Below, piece by piece: positions 41,255 through 49,899 of a stretch of DNA of 64,000 bases. The notes below the pieces were generated by a model. It had not been told where the DNA came from. It did no database searches and saw nothing but the letters and a program-made list of their open reading frames with translations. How positions within the stretch are numbered: position 1 is the first letter of the stretch; the number at the start of each line of letters is the position of its first letter. The position numbers were made by a program, and so were the translations under genes. The stretch comes from Deltaproteobacteria bacterium (lineage in GTDB: Bacteria; Myxococcota; Kuafuiibacteriia; Kuafuiibacteriales; Kuafuiibacteriaceae): assembly GCA_020632995.1 (NCBI GenBank), contig JACKEN010000011.1, positions 124,001-188,000 of the forward strand, in the 5' to 3' direction.

Positions 41255-41379
41255 GGTCGTCGCGCCCTCGATCCGTGCCGGTCCAGGGGCCCGAGCGACG
41301 GGATGTGGGCTGGCAGGCGCGGGTCGACCCGCGGCAGATCTTCCGCGATCCGTCCGAGGGATCTTCATCGGGCCTGGGC

Positions 41380-41385
41380 TACATT
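41380..41385 (+). promoter_or_regulatory. -10-like box TACATT, 7 nt before RNB gene start
   Basis: GGCTACATT, then GCTCACC, then ATG 41393; decides the start against a longer frame to 41303. Confidence 0.55.
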
Positions 41386-41392
41386 GCTCACC

Positions 41393-43417
41393 ATGCGCAA
41401 GGTGCAGGGCGCCGGCCCCCGACCCGCTGAGCTCCAGGACGTGGCGGCCGTGGGGCCGTCGCAGGCCGCCCCTCGGGCGGATCCGGAGGCCTCACGCGAT
41501 CTGGGCCAGGAGGCGGCGCTCGGCATGAGCGCGCCCCGGCTCGAGGCTTCCCAGGGGGCGGCGCGAGTGCGGGTGCCCAACGGGGTCCTGGCGGTGCGGG
41601 CCGGCACCCAGGATCTCGTGCCTCGCAAGATGATCGGCACCGTCGCCCTCGAGGGGGGGCGGCCCACCCTGATCCCCCTCGACGGCTCCGGGGCTCGCCC
41701 CCTCGTCGGCGCCGAGGGGCTGGCGGATGGGGCGGTGGTCGAGGTCGAGACAAAGCCGGGGGCGCCGCAGGTCGAGGTGGCGGGGGCCGGGGCGCTGGCG
41801 GAGCCTGGCACCGCGCTGGCCAAGCTGTACGGCATCCTCGCGAAGCATGGCATCGACCCGAGCTTCCCGCCCGAGGTGGACGAGGAGGTGCAACAGATCC
41901 TGCAGAACCCCGGGCTGGACGATCCCCAGCTGGAGGATCTCACCCACCTGCCCTTCATCACCATCGACAACGAGGGCTCGAAGGACCTCGACCAGGCCAT
42001 GTACATCGAGCGCACCGCCGCCGGTGGGTACAAGGTGTACTACGCCCTGGCCGACGCCGCGCACTACGTGCGGCCGGGGACCGCGCTCTACGCGGAGGCG
42101 GTGAAGCGCGGGGTGACCTACTACATGCCTGGGATGGCGGTGCCGATGCTGCCGCGGGCGCTGAGCGAGGGCCTGGTGTCCCTGAACGAGGGCGTGGATC
42201 GCCGGGCCCTCACCATGGTGACCGAGCTGGACGCGCGCGGGCAGGTGCTCGGCACCGAGGTGCGCCGCACCAGGATCCGCTCCCAGAAGAAGCTGACCTA
42301 CGAGGGCGTGCAGACCTACTTCGACCGGCCCGAGGGGCACCCGCTGGCCGGACAGGCCTTCACCGAGACGCTGGAGCTGTTGAAGGCGGTGGGCGAGCTG
42401 CGGATGCGCGACGCCGAGGAGCGCGACGTGGTGCGCATCAACAGGAAGGAGGTCAGGCACGGGCTGGATCCCGAGGACCCGCGTCGATTCGTGACCTATG
42501 CGCGTGGGCGGAACGAGGTCGAGAAGTGGAACGAGCAGATCTCGCTCCTCTGCAACGCCGAGGGGGCGAAGATCATGGAGGCGGAGGGCAACGCGCCCCA
42601 CGTCACCCCGATCTACCGCGTGCACCCCGAGCCGATGGGCAAGCGCCTGCACGACTTCCGGCGCCGGGTGGAGGCGGCGGCGCGGTCCCACGGCCTCGAT
42701 GATCCGGTGTGGATCTGGCGGAGCGATCAGAGCCTCGCCGACTACCTGGCCCAGCTCCCAGAGGGCGGGCCCCACGCGCGGCTCGCCGCCGCGATCCAGC
42801 GCCAGGCGGTCATGGTGAACATGGCGAGCGAGTTCTCGGTGGAGGCGGGCCGGCACCACGGGGTGGGGGCCGAGCCCTACGCGCGCTTCTCGAGCCCGAT
42901 GCGGGAGCTGGTGGGCATCTTCACCCACAAGGAGGCGCTCGAGAAGCTGGGCTTCGTGGAGCCCGAGGGCTGGCCGTTCGAGGATCCCAAGGCCAACCAG
43001 GCCGAGGTGGTCGAGGTGGCCAACCGCACGAGGAAGCTCCAGAACCAGATCGAGAAGGAGGCGGACCTGCTCGTGCTCGACCAGCACCTGCAAGCCGACC
43101 TGCAGTCGCAGTTCGAGGCGCGCCGGGTGTGGCGGGGCACCATCATGGGCCTCACGTCGACCAAGGCGTACATCCAGATGGACGACCCGCCCCTGGAGGT
43201 GAAGCTGTACCTCAGCGACCTCGCGGAGCGCTTCGACACCGAGCTGGAGCTGGACGAGACCGGGGCGATCGCGCGGAGCGTGAACCCCGCGCGCCTCGGG
43301 GACCTCACGCTGGGAGACGAGGTCGCGCTGCGGCTGGACCGGCTCGACGCGGGCAAGCAGCGCTACGTGTTCACGCCGCTCATCGAGAACGGGCGACCCA
43401 CACCAGGCAAGCGGTGA
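41393..43417 (+). CDS. RNB-domain exoribonuclease (RNase II/R family)
   Basis: 674 residues. After a variable N-terminus and a short region VRVPNGVLAVRAGTQDL that may be a cold-shock-like fold, the RNB catalytic domain starts near residue 190 with FITIDNEGSKDLDQAMYIE. Three of the four metal-binding aspartates of RNase II (D201, D207, D209) are kept; the fourth is Gln (LDQ instead of LDD), a variant seen in other RNB subgroups. EARRVWRGTIMGLTSTKAYIQM near the end looks like an S1 domain. It is expected to degrade RNA 3' to 5'. It overlaps the convergent UbiA gene by 38 bp. Confidence 0.88.
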   Translation: MRKVQGAGPRPAELQDVAAVGPSQAAPRADPEASRDLGQEAALGMSAPRLEASQGAARVRVPNGVLAVRAGTQDLVPRKMIGTVALEGGRPTLIPLDGSGARPLVGAEGLADGAVVEVETKPGAPQVEVAGAGALAEPGTALAKLYGILAKHGIDPSFPPEVDEEVQQILQNPGLDDPQLEDLTHLPFITIDNEGSKDLDQAMYIERTAAGGYKVYYALADAAHYVRPGTALYAEAVKRGVTYYMPGMAVPMLPRALSEGLVSLNEGVDRRALTMVTELDARGQVLGTEVRRTRIRSQKKLTYEGVQTYFDRPEGHPLAGQAFTETLELLKAVGELRMRDAEERDVVRINRKEVRHGLDPEDPRRFVTYARGRNEVEKWNEQISLLCNAEGAKIMEAEGNAPHVTPIYRVHPEPMGKRLHDFRRRVEAAARSHGLDDPVWIWRSDQSLADYLAQLPEGGPHARLAAAIQRQAVMVNMASEFSVEAGRHHGVGAEPYARFSSPMRELVGIFTHKEALEKLGFVEPEGWPFEDPKANQAEVVEVANRTRKLQNQIEKEADLLVLDQHLQADLQSQFEARRVWRGTIMGLTSTKAYIQMDDPPLEVKLYLSDLAERFDTELELDETGAIARSVNPARLGDLTLGDEVALRLDRLDAGKQRYVFTPLIENGRPTPGKR

Positions 43418-44249
43418 TGAAGACGACGAAGGAGAGCGAGGCCCCGTACTTGAGCCGCATCACCGCCCGGTACTCGCTCGTGGCGCCGGTGAGGCGCCAC
43501 AGCTGAGCGCCGTTCAGCACCGCCCCCGCCGCGCCCACCCCGCCGAACACGATGCCCACCGTGGGGTGGACGGCGTGCAAGGTGGCCGTCACCGTGGCCA
43601 GCCCGACCGCGTAGCCGACCACGAAGAAGCGGCGCACTCCGGCCAGGCCGTAGGTGGCGGCGAAGGTGTGATCGCCGTTCGCGCGATCCTCGTCCATCTG
43701 GAAGACCTGGCTCACCGGGTAGAGGCTCAACAGGAGCGCCGCGACCCCGAGGCCCGCCGCGAGCATGAAGGGGTCGAGGGCGCGGCCACCGCCCGCGAGG
43801 TAGCCCATCCAGAAGGTGTTGGTGCCGGTGCCGACGCCCACCGCGGCCAGGCTGAGCCAGGGGTGCCCCTTCCAGCGGGGCCCGCGCCGGCTGTAGGCGA
43901 CCGAGAGGGCCATCGTGATGAGCCACAGCGCAACGAAGGTTGCACCTCGAGGGATCGCGAGGACGAGCCCCAGCGCCTGGAGGGCGAGGGCGGCGTGGTG
44001 CATCCACGGCCGCATCTTCGGGGGGTGCTCGACCCCGCCGATCGGGCCGTCGTCGTCGTCCCAGAACGAGTTGTAGGCGGTGACCCCGCCGTTCAAGAGG
44101 ACGTGCACGTTGAGGAGCTGGAGCAGGAAGGGTTGCAGGGCGAGCTCACGGTTGTAGAGCCCGCCCAACAGGTAGCCGCCGGAGAGGATCAGGAGCTGGT
44201 AGTGCACCCTCAGGTGCACGAGGAACGCGCGGAGCTCCGCCGCCCGCAT
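43380..44249 (-). CDS. UbiA-family prenyltransferase
   Basis: 289 residues, about eight transmembrane helices. Two Asp-rich motifs are visible: NSFWDDDDGPIGG (N/DxxxD type) and YPVSQVFQMDEDRANGDHTF, which matches the second UbiA motif (YQxxDxxxD-like). The family condenses prenyl diphosphates with aromatic or other acceptors in quinone, haem O or lipid pathways. Acceptor is not told by sequence; MenA/UbiA-like branch with homologous 'prenyltransferase' annotations is the closest. Start ATG 44249 overlaps the glutamate racemase stop (ATGA). Convergent overlap with the RNB gene. Confidence 0.87.
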   Translation of the reverse strand: MRAAELRAFLVHLRVHYQLLILSGGYLLGGLYNRELALQPFLLQLLNVHVLLNGGVTAYNSFWDDDDGPIGGVEHPPKMRPWMHHAALALQALGLVLAIPRGATFVALWLITMALSVAYSRRGPRWKGHPWLSLAAVGVGTGTNTFWMGYLAGGGRALDPFMLAAGLGVAALLLSLYPVSQVFQMDEDRANGDHTFAATYGLAGVRRFFVVGYAVGLATVTATLHAVHPTVGIVFGGVGAAGAVLNGAQLWRLTGATSEYRAVMRLKYGASLSFVVFITACLVWVARSR

Positions 44250-45175
44250 CAGACCGGGGCCCAGGGGACCCGGGCGACCTTGCCCTCCACGTCGGGGGTG
44301 AGCCGGGCCACCTGCTCCGCGAAGAGCGCCGGATCCTGGGTGGTGAGGAGCTGGTGGGCCCCGTGGCCGCCGCGCGCGCCGCTCGCGAGGTCGTGGGGCC
44401 CGGGGGCGCGGGCGCGGCCGGCGCGGCGCAAGGTGTCTTCCACCACCCGCGCCGTCTCCTCCGCCGGGTCCACGAAGGTGACGCCCTCGGGGGCGACCCG
44501 GCGCAAGGTGGGCAGCAGGAACGGGTAGTGGGTGCAGCCGAGGATCACCGTGTCGACCCCGGCCGCGAGGAGCGGGGCGAGGTAGGCGCGGGCCGCCTCG
44601 TGGGCCTCCTCGCTCTCGGTGCGCCCGGACTCGACCAGGGGCACGAAGGCGGGGCAGGCCACCTGGTGCACGGTGAGGTCCTGGTCGAGGGCCTCGGTCG
44701 CGGTCACGTAGGCGCCGGAGGCCACGGTGCCGGCGGTGGCGAGCACGCCGACCCGGCGGCTCCGGCTCACCGCGGCGGCGGCGGCGGCGCCGGGGTGGAT
44801 GACGCCGAGGGCGTGCTCGTCGCCGACCCCCGCCTGGACCTCGGCGAGGGCGGTGGCGCTCGAGACGTTGCACGCCATCACCACGAGCTTGGCCCCGCGC
44901 TCGAACATGTAGCGTGAAAGCGAGCCTGCGAACCCGCGGATCTCGTCCAGGGGGCGGCCGCCGTAGGGGACGTGGGCCTGGTCGGCCACGTAGATGAAGC
45001 GCTCTTCCGGCATACGCCGCTGGATGGCGGCGGCCACGGTGAGCCCGCCCACCCCGGAGTCGAACAGGCCGATGGGCGCCTCGGACGACCGCGTGGGCAG
45101 CAGGCCGTGCCCGAAGCCGCCGCGGGGGATGACCCCGACGTCGGGGCTGGACCACAGTGAGGGGACCGCGATCAT
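44249..45175 (-). CDS. murI: Glutamate racemase
   Basis: 308 residues from ATG 45175; homology begins near residue 34 (APIGLFDSGVGGLTVAAAI), so the N-terminal extension is uncertain and no better start is visible. Catalytic Cys pairs: VVMACNVSSATAL (usual ACNTASA) and VILGCTHYPFLLP. YVADQAHVPYGGRP matches the substrate-loop motif. It converts L- to D-glutamate for peptidoglycan in the cytoplasm. It is coupled to the UbiA gene by ATGA and diverges from the FG-GAP lipoprotein gene. Confidence 0.93.
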   Translation of the reverse strand: MIAVPSLWSSPDVGVIPRGGFGHGLLPTRSSEAPIGLFDSGVGGLTVAAAIQRRMPEERFIYVADQAHVPYGGRPLDEIRGFAGSLSRYMFERGAKLVVMACNVSSATALAEVQAGVGDEHALGVIHPGAAAAAAVSRSRRVGVLATAGTVASGAYVTATEALDQDLTVHQVACPAFVPLVESGRTESEEAHEAARAYLAPLLAAGVDTVILGCTHYPFLLPTLRRVAPEGVTFVDPAEETARVVEDTLRRAGRARAPGPHDLASGARGGHGAHQLLTTQDPALFAEQVARLTPDVEGKVARVPWAPV

Positions 45176-45320
45176 GCTGGGGCTCAACACCAGGGGGCCT
45201 CGGGGGGCGTCCCTTGGCAGGCGCCTGCCTCGGGCTCCGGATGCACCTAGCAGGCCGGGGCGGACCCGTCCAGCGGACCCGCCGTTGACCGACCGGCTCG
45301 GATGCCCGACAACCGGGGCC

Positions 45321-47372
45321 ATGTCTCGCGCCTGGCCTGTCGTCCCCCTGCTCCTGTTGGGGGCGTGCTCCGGTGAAACCACCCAACCGCAGGTGAACCT
45401 CTGCGCCGAGCGGGTCTGCGCGGTGGCGGGCACCACCTGCGATCCGGCCGACGGCGAGTGCAAGTGCGGGGCAGGCGGCGCGCTCTGCTCGGGCCAGGAT
45501 CTGTGCGACGCCGCGGCCTCCACCTGCGTGAGCCCGGTGTGCAGCGCCGGGACCCGGTGGGCGCCGGGGCAGGCCATCTTTCGCGAGGTCACCGCCGACT
45601 GGGGCCTCGAGGCGCTCGCGGTGCAGGGCACCCGGGTGGCGGTGGGCGACTTCGACGGCGACGGGCGCCCGGATCTGTTCGTGCGCGCGGGTGGCAACGG
45701 GGTGGACGAGTGGGATGGCACCCGCCGCTCCTGGCTCCTCCGGAACACCGGCGGTGGCTTCGAGGACGTGACCGAGAGCTCCGGGGTGCGCCAGACCCGG
45801 GTGAGCACCATCGCGGTGGGGCGCCCGGGCGAGGTGGTGGCCTTCGCCGACGTCGACAACGACGGCGACCTCGACGTCTACACCGGGATGACCACGGGAG
45901 TGGACGGCGCCCTCGCGGGCGAGACGAGCGAGCTCATGCTGAACGATGGGCAGGGCCACTTCCAGCTCGGCCCCGAGGACAGCGGCCTGCGCCGGGTGGG
46001 TGACGCGGACATCGTGGCCGGCGCCACCTTCGTGGACGCGGATAGGGACGGGAACATCGACCTGTGGGTCGGGCAGCACAACTACGCCCCGGCCGGGACC
46101 AACGACACCATCTTCAAGCAGGACTACCTCTACAAGGGCGACGGGGCGGGCCGCTTCAGCGACATCACCGCGCAGGCTGGCTTGACGACGGTGGACTGGG
46201 AGAACCTGGACGACGTCGACATGGGGTTGGCCCACAGCCGGGCGTGGTCCTCGCTCGCGTGTGACCTGAACGACGACGGCGCCCCCGAGCTCCTCGCGGC
46301 GTCCTACGGCCGTGCCCCCAACCACCTCTGGCAAGGTAGCTTGACGGGGGACGGCGCGCTCTCCTTCACCAACCGCTCGGTGGTCTCGGGCTACGCCTAC
46401 GACGACGACTTCACCTGGCAGGACAACGAGTTCGCCCGGTGCTACTGCCAGCGCTTCTCCTTCGCCGAGGGGTGCGACGAGGTCGGCCCGCCCCGGATCA
46501 CCTGCAGCAGCCAGAACTGGAGCCACACCACGGATCGGCGGCCCTTCCGGCTCGGCGGGAACAGCGGCACCACGGTGTGCGCGGACGTGAACAACGACGG
46601 GGCGATGGACCTGCTCACCACCGAGATCACCCACTGGTGGGCGGGGAGCGGGGCGGACCAGTCCGAGCTCCTGCTCAACACCGGCGAGGCCGAGGTGCGC
46701 TTCACCCGGCCCGGGCAAGCGGCCACCGGCCTCACCCGGACCCACTCCGGCGTGGCGTGGGACCAGGGCGACATGACCGCGGCGGTGTTCGACTTCGACA
46801 ACGACGGCTGGCCCGACGTCTACATCGGGGCCTCCGACTACGCGGGCAACCACGGGCTCCTCTTCCACCAGACCGAGGCCGGCAAGTTCGAGGCGGTGCC
46901 GATCACCGAGGGCATCGACCACCACCGCAGCCACGGGATCGGCGTGGCCGACTTCGACGGGGACGGCGACCTCGATCTGGTGCTCGGGCACTCGCGGGCG
47001 CGCTGCGACGCCACCCTCCCCGACGACTGCTACCCCACGCGCCAGGTGCGGATGTTCGAGAACACCTACGGCCAGGGCGGCAACTGGGTGCAACTCGACC
47101 TGCAGGGGGGCGAGGGCACCAACCGCTCCGCGATCGGGGCCCGGGTCGAGGTCAGCGCTGGTGGCGTGACCCAGACCCAGGAGGTGGGCGGCGGGCACGG
47201 TCACTACGGCATCCAGCACCAGCGGGTGCTCCACTTCGGCCTCGGGGCCGCGTGCGAGGCAGAGGTGACGGTGCGTTGGCCGGATCGATCCCTGACCACC
47301 CAGACCTTCCGGGTGGTGGCGGGGCACCGCTTCAAGGTCGTCCAGGGGCAGGACCCGAGCCTGGCTCAGTAG
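45321..47372 (+). CDS. FG-GAP/VCBS-repeat lipoprotein with ASPIC/UnbV C-terminus
   Basis: 683 residues; lipobox LLLGAC, then a Cys-rich EGF-like segment (CAERVCAVAGTTCDPADGECKC). A beta-propeller of FG-GAP repeats with calcium loops follows: VGDFDGDGRPDLFV, FADVDNDGDLDVY, FVDADRDGNIDLWVG, VCADVNNDGAMDLL, FDFDNDGWPDVYIG, VADFDGDGDLDLVLG. The C-terminus (NWVQLDLQGGEGTNRSAIGARV ... VTVRWPDRSLTTQTF) is an ASPIC/UnbV domain. Likely surface-exposed and adhesin-like. ATG 45321 starts the signal peptide; the frame is open further upstream. It ends in a hairpin shared with the convergent Hsp20 gene. Confidence 0.88.
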   Translation: MSRAWPVVPLLLLGACSGETTQPQVNLCAERVCAVAGTTCDPADGECKCGAGGALCSGQDLCDAAASTCVSPVCSAGTRWAPGQAIFREVTADWGLEALAVQGTRVAVGDFDGDGRPDLFVRAGGNGVDEWDGTRRSWLLRNTGGGFEDVTESSGVRQTRVSTIAVGRPGEVVAFADVDNDGDLDVYTGMTTGVDGALAGETSELMLNDGQGHFQLGPEDSGLRRVGDADIVAGATFVDADRDGNIDLWVGQHNYAPAGTNDTIFKQDYLYKGDGAGRFSDITAQAGLTTVDWENLDDVDMGLAHSRAWSSLACDLNDDGAPELLAASYGRAPNHLWQGSLTGDGALSFTNRSVVSGYAYDDDFTWQDNEFARCYCQRFSFAEGCDEVGPPRITCSSQNWSHTTDRRPFRLGGNSGTTVCADVNNDGAMDLLTTEITHWWAGSGADQSELLLNTGEAEVRFTRPGQAATGLTRTHSGVAWDQGDMTAAVFDFDNDGWPDVYIGASDYAGNHGLLFHQTEAGKFEAVPITEGIDHHRSHGIGVADFDGDGDLDLVLGHSRARCDATLPDDCYPTRQVRMFENTYGQGGNWVQLDLQGGEGTNRSAIGARVEVSAGGVTQTQEVGGGHGHYGIQHQRVLHFGLGAACEAEVTVRWPDRSLTTQTFRVVAGHRFKVVQGQDPSLAQ

Positions 47373-47382
47373 GCCAGGCTCG
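47356..47382. terminator. Bidirectional hairpin between convergent genes
   Basis: Perfect 9-bp stem CGAGCCTGG / CCAGGCTCG with a 9-base loop that contains the FG-GAP gene stop codon. It lies between the two convergent stops, so it could end transcripts from both sides. No T-run is present. Confidence 0.5.
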
Positions 47383-47390
47383 AGCAGGGA

Positions 47391-47924
47391 TCAGACGGGG
47401 GTCGAGATCTTGATGTCCTTGGTCATCTTCTTGGTGGTCGCCTTGGGCAGCTTCACGTGCAGGATGCCCTTGTCGAAGGTGGCCTCCACGTGGCCGGAGT
47501 CGATCTCCACCGGCAGCGGGATGTTCCGCTCGAAGTGGCCGTAGGACCGCTCCGTCCGGTAGTACCCGTCCTCCTTGGAGGTCTCCTCCACGTTCTTCTC
47601 ACCGTCGATGTGGATGACGTTGTTCTCCACCTTCACGTGGATGTCCTTGACGTCCATCCCCGGGAGCTCCGCGGTGAGCTCCAGGTAGTTCTTCTTGTCG
47701 GCGAGGTCGACGCTGGGGGCGAAGCGGACCGGCGAGAAGTCACCGAACCAGCTGTCCTCGTCCATCCGGAGGGGGAGGACGCCCCACGTCGGGTCGTCGA
47801 AGAACCGCTCCAACATCCTGTCCATGTCCCGGCGCATCTGCACCAGCGGATGCTCCTTCTTCGCGATGGGCTTGTTCTCCGCCAGGGTTCTCTTGAAGGG
47901 AATGAGCTCCTTGAGGGGCTTCAT
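47391..47924 (-). CDS. Hsp20-family small heat-shock protein
   Basis: 177 residues from ATG 47924, with GGAAAGGAG 7 nt upstream. The alpha-crystallin domain covers about residues 75-165: FAPSVDLADKKNYLELTAELPGM, HVKVENNVIHIDGEKN, GYYRTERSYGHFERNIPLP and VEATFDKGILHVKLPK. The flanking N-terminus (RRDMDRMLERFFDDP) fits the family, and the C-terminal tail lacks a clear IxI motif (IKISTPV). ATP-independent holdase for unfolded proteins in the cytoplasm. A CIRCE or HSE-like element was not seen upstream. Confidence 0.93.
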   Translation of the reverse strand: MKPLKELIPFKRTLAENKPIAKKEHPLVQMRRDMDRMLERFFDDPTWGVLPLRMDEDSWFGDFSPVRFAPSVDLADKKNYLELTAELPGMDVKDIHVKVENNVIHIDGEKNVEETSKEDGYYRTERSYGHFERNIPLPVEIDSGHVEATFDKGILHVKLPKATTKKMTKDIKISTPV

Positions 47925-48025
47925 GGCTACGCTCCTTTCCGCCAGCTCGGGAGGGTCGGGTGAGAAGCGCTCGACCACCGAGGGGTGGCGAATGTACCTA
48001 TCAGGTAGCCACGGTGTGCGCTCTG

Positions 48026-49243
48026 TCAACGCGGGGCGCTGGGCACGGCGGCCATGGCCGCTTCGCCCTCGCCAGACGCCACAATCGCCCCGGCCGCCGG
48101 CAAGAGGAGCACGCCTTGGCCGGACGCCAACGTCAGATCCGGCGCGCGCTCGAAGCTGAATCGCAGTTCACCTTGCAGGCCGAGGAGGACGCGCGGGCCG
48201 TCGTCGGCGGGGAGCCGGGCCTCGGCCCCCGCCGGTCGCACGAGGGCGAGGGTGAAGTGCTCGGCCGGGGTCCGATAGCAGAGGAGGCCGGGGCGCTCGG
48301 CCACCGGCCGGCGCACGTCGGGCGGGTGAGGCGTGAAGTCGACGATGCGCAAGAGCTCTTGCACATCGACGTGCTTGGAGGTGAGCCCGCCCCGGACCAC
48401 GTTGTCGGAGCTGGCCATGATCTCGACCCCCTCGCCCCGCAGGTAGGCGTGCAGGCGGCCCGCGCCGAGGTAGAGGGCCTCGTCCCGCGCCAGCACCACC
48501 AGGTTCAGCACGAGGGGGGCGAGGATGCCGACGTCGTCGGGGTAGCGCTCGGCGAGGTCGAGGACCCAGGTGAGGGCGGGGTCGCGGCTCGGGAGGGCTC
48601 GGGCCGCGGCGGCGGCGGCACGGGCCCAGGCGGCGCGCGCGGCGGCCTCGGACCCCATGAGCCGTCGATAGAACGGGGCGAGCCCCTCGGCGGCCAGGGT
48701 GTCGAGGAGCGGGTCGAGGTCTGGGGCGCCCAGGCCGCGGAGGTTCTGCAAGATTACCTGCGGCTCGCGGAAGCCCTCGAGCGCCTCGAAGCGGCCGCGC
48801 GCCACCAGGAGCTCGGGCTTGGGGTTCGGGTCGCGGTAGGAGCGGGCCTCGTGATCGAGGGGGAGGCCCGCGGCCTGCTCTCGTTGAAAGCCGGCTTGCG
48901 CCTGGGTCGGATCGGGGTGGCACTGCACGCTCAGGGGCTCGGCCGCCGCGAGGTACTTGAGGAGGAAGGGCAGCCCCCCGAAGCGGGCCGCCACCCGCGG
49001 GCCCAACAGGGCGCTCGGATCCGCGGCGATCACCTGATCCAGGGGCCGATCCGAGGCCTCGAGCACCCGCGAAGGGGCGCGGGGGTGCGCGCCTACCCAC
49101 AGCTCGGCCTGGGGCGCGCCGGTGGGCGCGCGGCCGAGGAGGCGGGGGATGGCGGTCCGGGATCCCCAGGCATAGGCCTGGACCACGTTGTCCAGGTGCA
49201 GCACCCGGCGGGGCTCGCTCTCGGGCTCCACGGTGGGCGCCAT
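48026..49243 (-). CDS. manA: Mannose-6-phosphate isomerase, class I
   Basis: 405 residues. Type I phosphomannose isomerase: LDNVVQAYAWGSRTAIP at the N-terminus, ELWVGAHPRAPS, FLLKYLAAAEPLSVQCHPD (zinc ligands Gln and His), RDPNPKPELLVA (Glu ligand), LVLNLVVLARDEALYLGAGRLHAYL and VEIMASSDNVVRGGLTSKHVDV. Interconverts mannose-6-P and fructose-6-P, feeding GDP-mannose and exopolysaccharide. ATG 49243; TATCGG lies 8 nt upstream just after the fxsA stop, so it could be co-transcribed with fxsA or have its own leaderless promoter. Confidence 0.93.
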   Translation of the reverse strand: MAPTVEPESEPRRVLHLDNVVQAYAWGSRTAIPRLLGRAPTGAPQAELWVGAHPRAPSRVLEASDRPLDQVIAADPSALLGPRVAARFGGLPFLLKYLAAAEPLSVQCHPDPTQAQAGFQREQAAGLPLDHEARSYRDPNPKPELLVARGRFEALEGFREPQVILQNLRGLGAPDLDPLLDTLAAEGLAPFYRRLMGSEAAARAAWARAAAAAARALPSRDPALTWVLDLAERYPDDVGILAPLVLNLVVLARDEALYLGAGRLHAYLRGEGVEIMASSDNVVRGGLTSKHVDVQELLRIVDFTPHPPDVRRPVAERPGLLCYRTPAEHFTLALVRPAGAEARLPADDGPRVLLGLQGELRFSFERAPDLTLASGQGVLLLPAAGAIVASGEGEAAMAAVPSAPR

Positions 49244-49257
49244 TATGGAGCCCGATA

Positions 49258-49752
49258 TCACACCTGTCGATCGGAGGGCGGTGGCTCGGGGGTGACATCG
49301 ATGACCGGGCCCTGCCTGGTCTTCGGGGGCCAGTTCGCGACGAAGGGCTCCTGGGGCCAGGGCGCGGGGCTCGGGGTGACCACCTCGACCTTGGCCGCGG
49401 CGCGGGCCAGGTAGCCCCGGACCGCGCCCTTCATGACCCCCCGCAGGCCGGGGATGAGGCACGCGAAGCCTACCAGGTCGGTGAGGATCCCGGGGGTCAC
49501 CAGGAGCACGCCGGCCACCAGGATGATCGCGCCGTCGAGGAGCGCGTCGGTGGGCACGTGCCCCTGCTGGGTCTCGGTCTGGATACGACGCAGCACGTCG
49601 AGCCCGGCCCGCTTGGCCAGGCTGGCCCCGACCACGCCGGTGGTGATGACCAGGGCGAGGGTGCCGACGCCACCGATGCGGCTTCCGAGCTCGACGAGGA
49701 GGGTCATCTCGACGGCCGGGACCACGATGAAGAGGAGCGCCAGGTATCCCAC
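49258..49752 (-). CDS. fxsA: FxsA family cytoplasmic membrane protein
   Basis: 164 residues from GTG 49752. Typical FxsA: LALLFIVVPAVEMTLLVELGSRIG at the N-terminus, ALVITTGVVGASLAKRAGLDVLRRIQ, and LLDGAIILVAGVLLVTPGILTDLVG, then a cytoplasmic tail with WPQEPFVANWPPK. In E. coli FxsA overproduction reduces F-plasmid phage T7 exclusion; cellular role elsewhere is unknown. Repeat copy 4 lies 40 bp upstream. It precedes manA by 14 bp. Confidence 0.9.
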   Translation of the reverse strand: MGYLALLFIVVPAVEMTLLVELGSRIGGVGTLALVITTGVVGASLAKRAGLDVLRRIQTETQQGHVPTDALLDGAIILVAGVLLVTPGILTDLVGFACLIPGLRGVMKGAVRGYLARAAAKVEVVTPSPAPWPQEPFVANWPPKTRQGPVIDVTPEPPPSDRQV

Positions 49753-49792
49753 GACTCACGAGAACACGAAGCACGCGCGATGGCCCGTCAAT

Positions 49793-49862
49793 CCTGACCC
49801 CGGGCCCCCGTCCCACCCTCTCCGCCGGGCTTCTCCCGGCTGTGCGCTCCGCTCGCGATTCC
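49793..49862 (-). repeat. REP-like dispersed repeat, copy 4
   Basis: Most diverged copy, reverse orientation: GCCGGG-AGAA-GCCCGGC then GAGAGGGTGGGAC, but the following CGGCTCC block is replaced. It lies between the divergent fxsA and NUDIX genes. Confidence 0.7.
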
Positions 49863-49886
49863 CCCGCCTCGGCCCGAAAAGCCTGG

Positions 49887-49892
49887 TAGTAC
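49887..49892 (+). promoter_or_regulatory. -10-like box TAGTAC, 7 nt before NUDIX gene start
   Basis: TGGTAGTAC, then GAGGGAC, then ATG 49900. The GAGGGAC spacer could also serve as a weak ribosome site, so this example is ambiguous. Confidence 0.35.
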
Positions 49893-49899
49893 GAGGGAC

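Noticed and set aside
43380..47327. 1,315-codon minus-strand frame running through murI and the FG-GAP gene
   Set aside because: Only its last 289 codons (UbiA protein) are real; the rest is antisense to the FG-GAP gene and out of frame with murI.
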